Positions 63,958 to 64,000 of a DNA stretch of 64,000 nucleotides are shown here, one piece after another. Origin of the DNA: a virus. The DNA is taken from positions 60,348 to 124,347 of the IMG/VR virus record IMGVR_UViG_3300020180_000010. One strand, 5' to 3'. The notes under the pieces were generated by a model. The model was not told the DNA's origin, made no database searches, and saw only the letters and a list, made by a program, of their open reading frames with translations. The first letter of the stretch is position 1. The number at the start of each line of letters is the position of its first letter. Made by a program: the position numbers and the translations under genes.

Positions 63958-64000
63958 CAATGACCATTTTCCTTTTCCAGACCAAAGATCTTTTAATGGA

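Overview
The window is a 64-kb stretch of a tailed double-stranded DNA bacteriophage with a contractile tail (myovirus type). It holds most of the virion assembly module. The DNA looks moderately AT-rich, coding density is very high, most genes abut or overlap by a few bases, and nearly all lie on the minus strand, so transcription mostly runs from high to low coordinates. No portal, terminase, endolysin, replication gene or tRNA was seen, so the genome extends beyond both edges. Several virion proteins are unusually long (2309, 1636, 1614, 1441 and 1267 residues), which suggests a large phage. The host cannot be named. A lipoprotein-like signal peptide on one protease hints weakly at a diderm bacterium.

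Head region (about 56.4-64 kb): a small coiled-coil protein, a probable capsid decoration protein, and the HK97-fold major capsid gene. The capsid gene is split by a 1212-base group I intron (61126-62337) carrying a LAGLIDADG homing endonuclease. The splice points can be placed to the base from P1 and P10 pairings. Below it lie a secreted matrixin-type metalloprotease, two probable head/neck genes and an abundant 498-residue structural protein. Strong hairpin terminators follow the decoration, capsid and 498-residue genes.

Fibre region (about 31.6-56.3 kb): two giant modular fibres built of interchangeable repeats, two beta-helix spikes, a glycine-rich adhesin-like protein, a CxC/CPxC protein ending in HxH motifs, and several small neck or fibre adaptors. 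Among them sit non-structural genes: a patatin-like phospholipase, an HNH nuclease, a cold-shock protein, an HExxH metallopeptidase, and a three-gene plus-strand island (43197-44204) that interrupts the minus-strand array.

Tail region (about 1-31.6 kb): completion protein, sheath, tube, the two tail-assembly chaperones joined by a -1 programmed frameshift (slippery A AAA AAA plus a stem-loop), tape measure, tube-initiator-like protein, hub, central spike, a 710-residue protein with long hydrophobic stretches, gp25-like wedge, baseplate J-like wedge, a giant LamG-containing tip protein, and a partial structural gene leaving the left edge. The order capsid - sheath - tube - chaperones - tape measure - hub - spike - wedge follows the usual myovirus assembly order.
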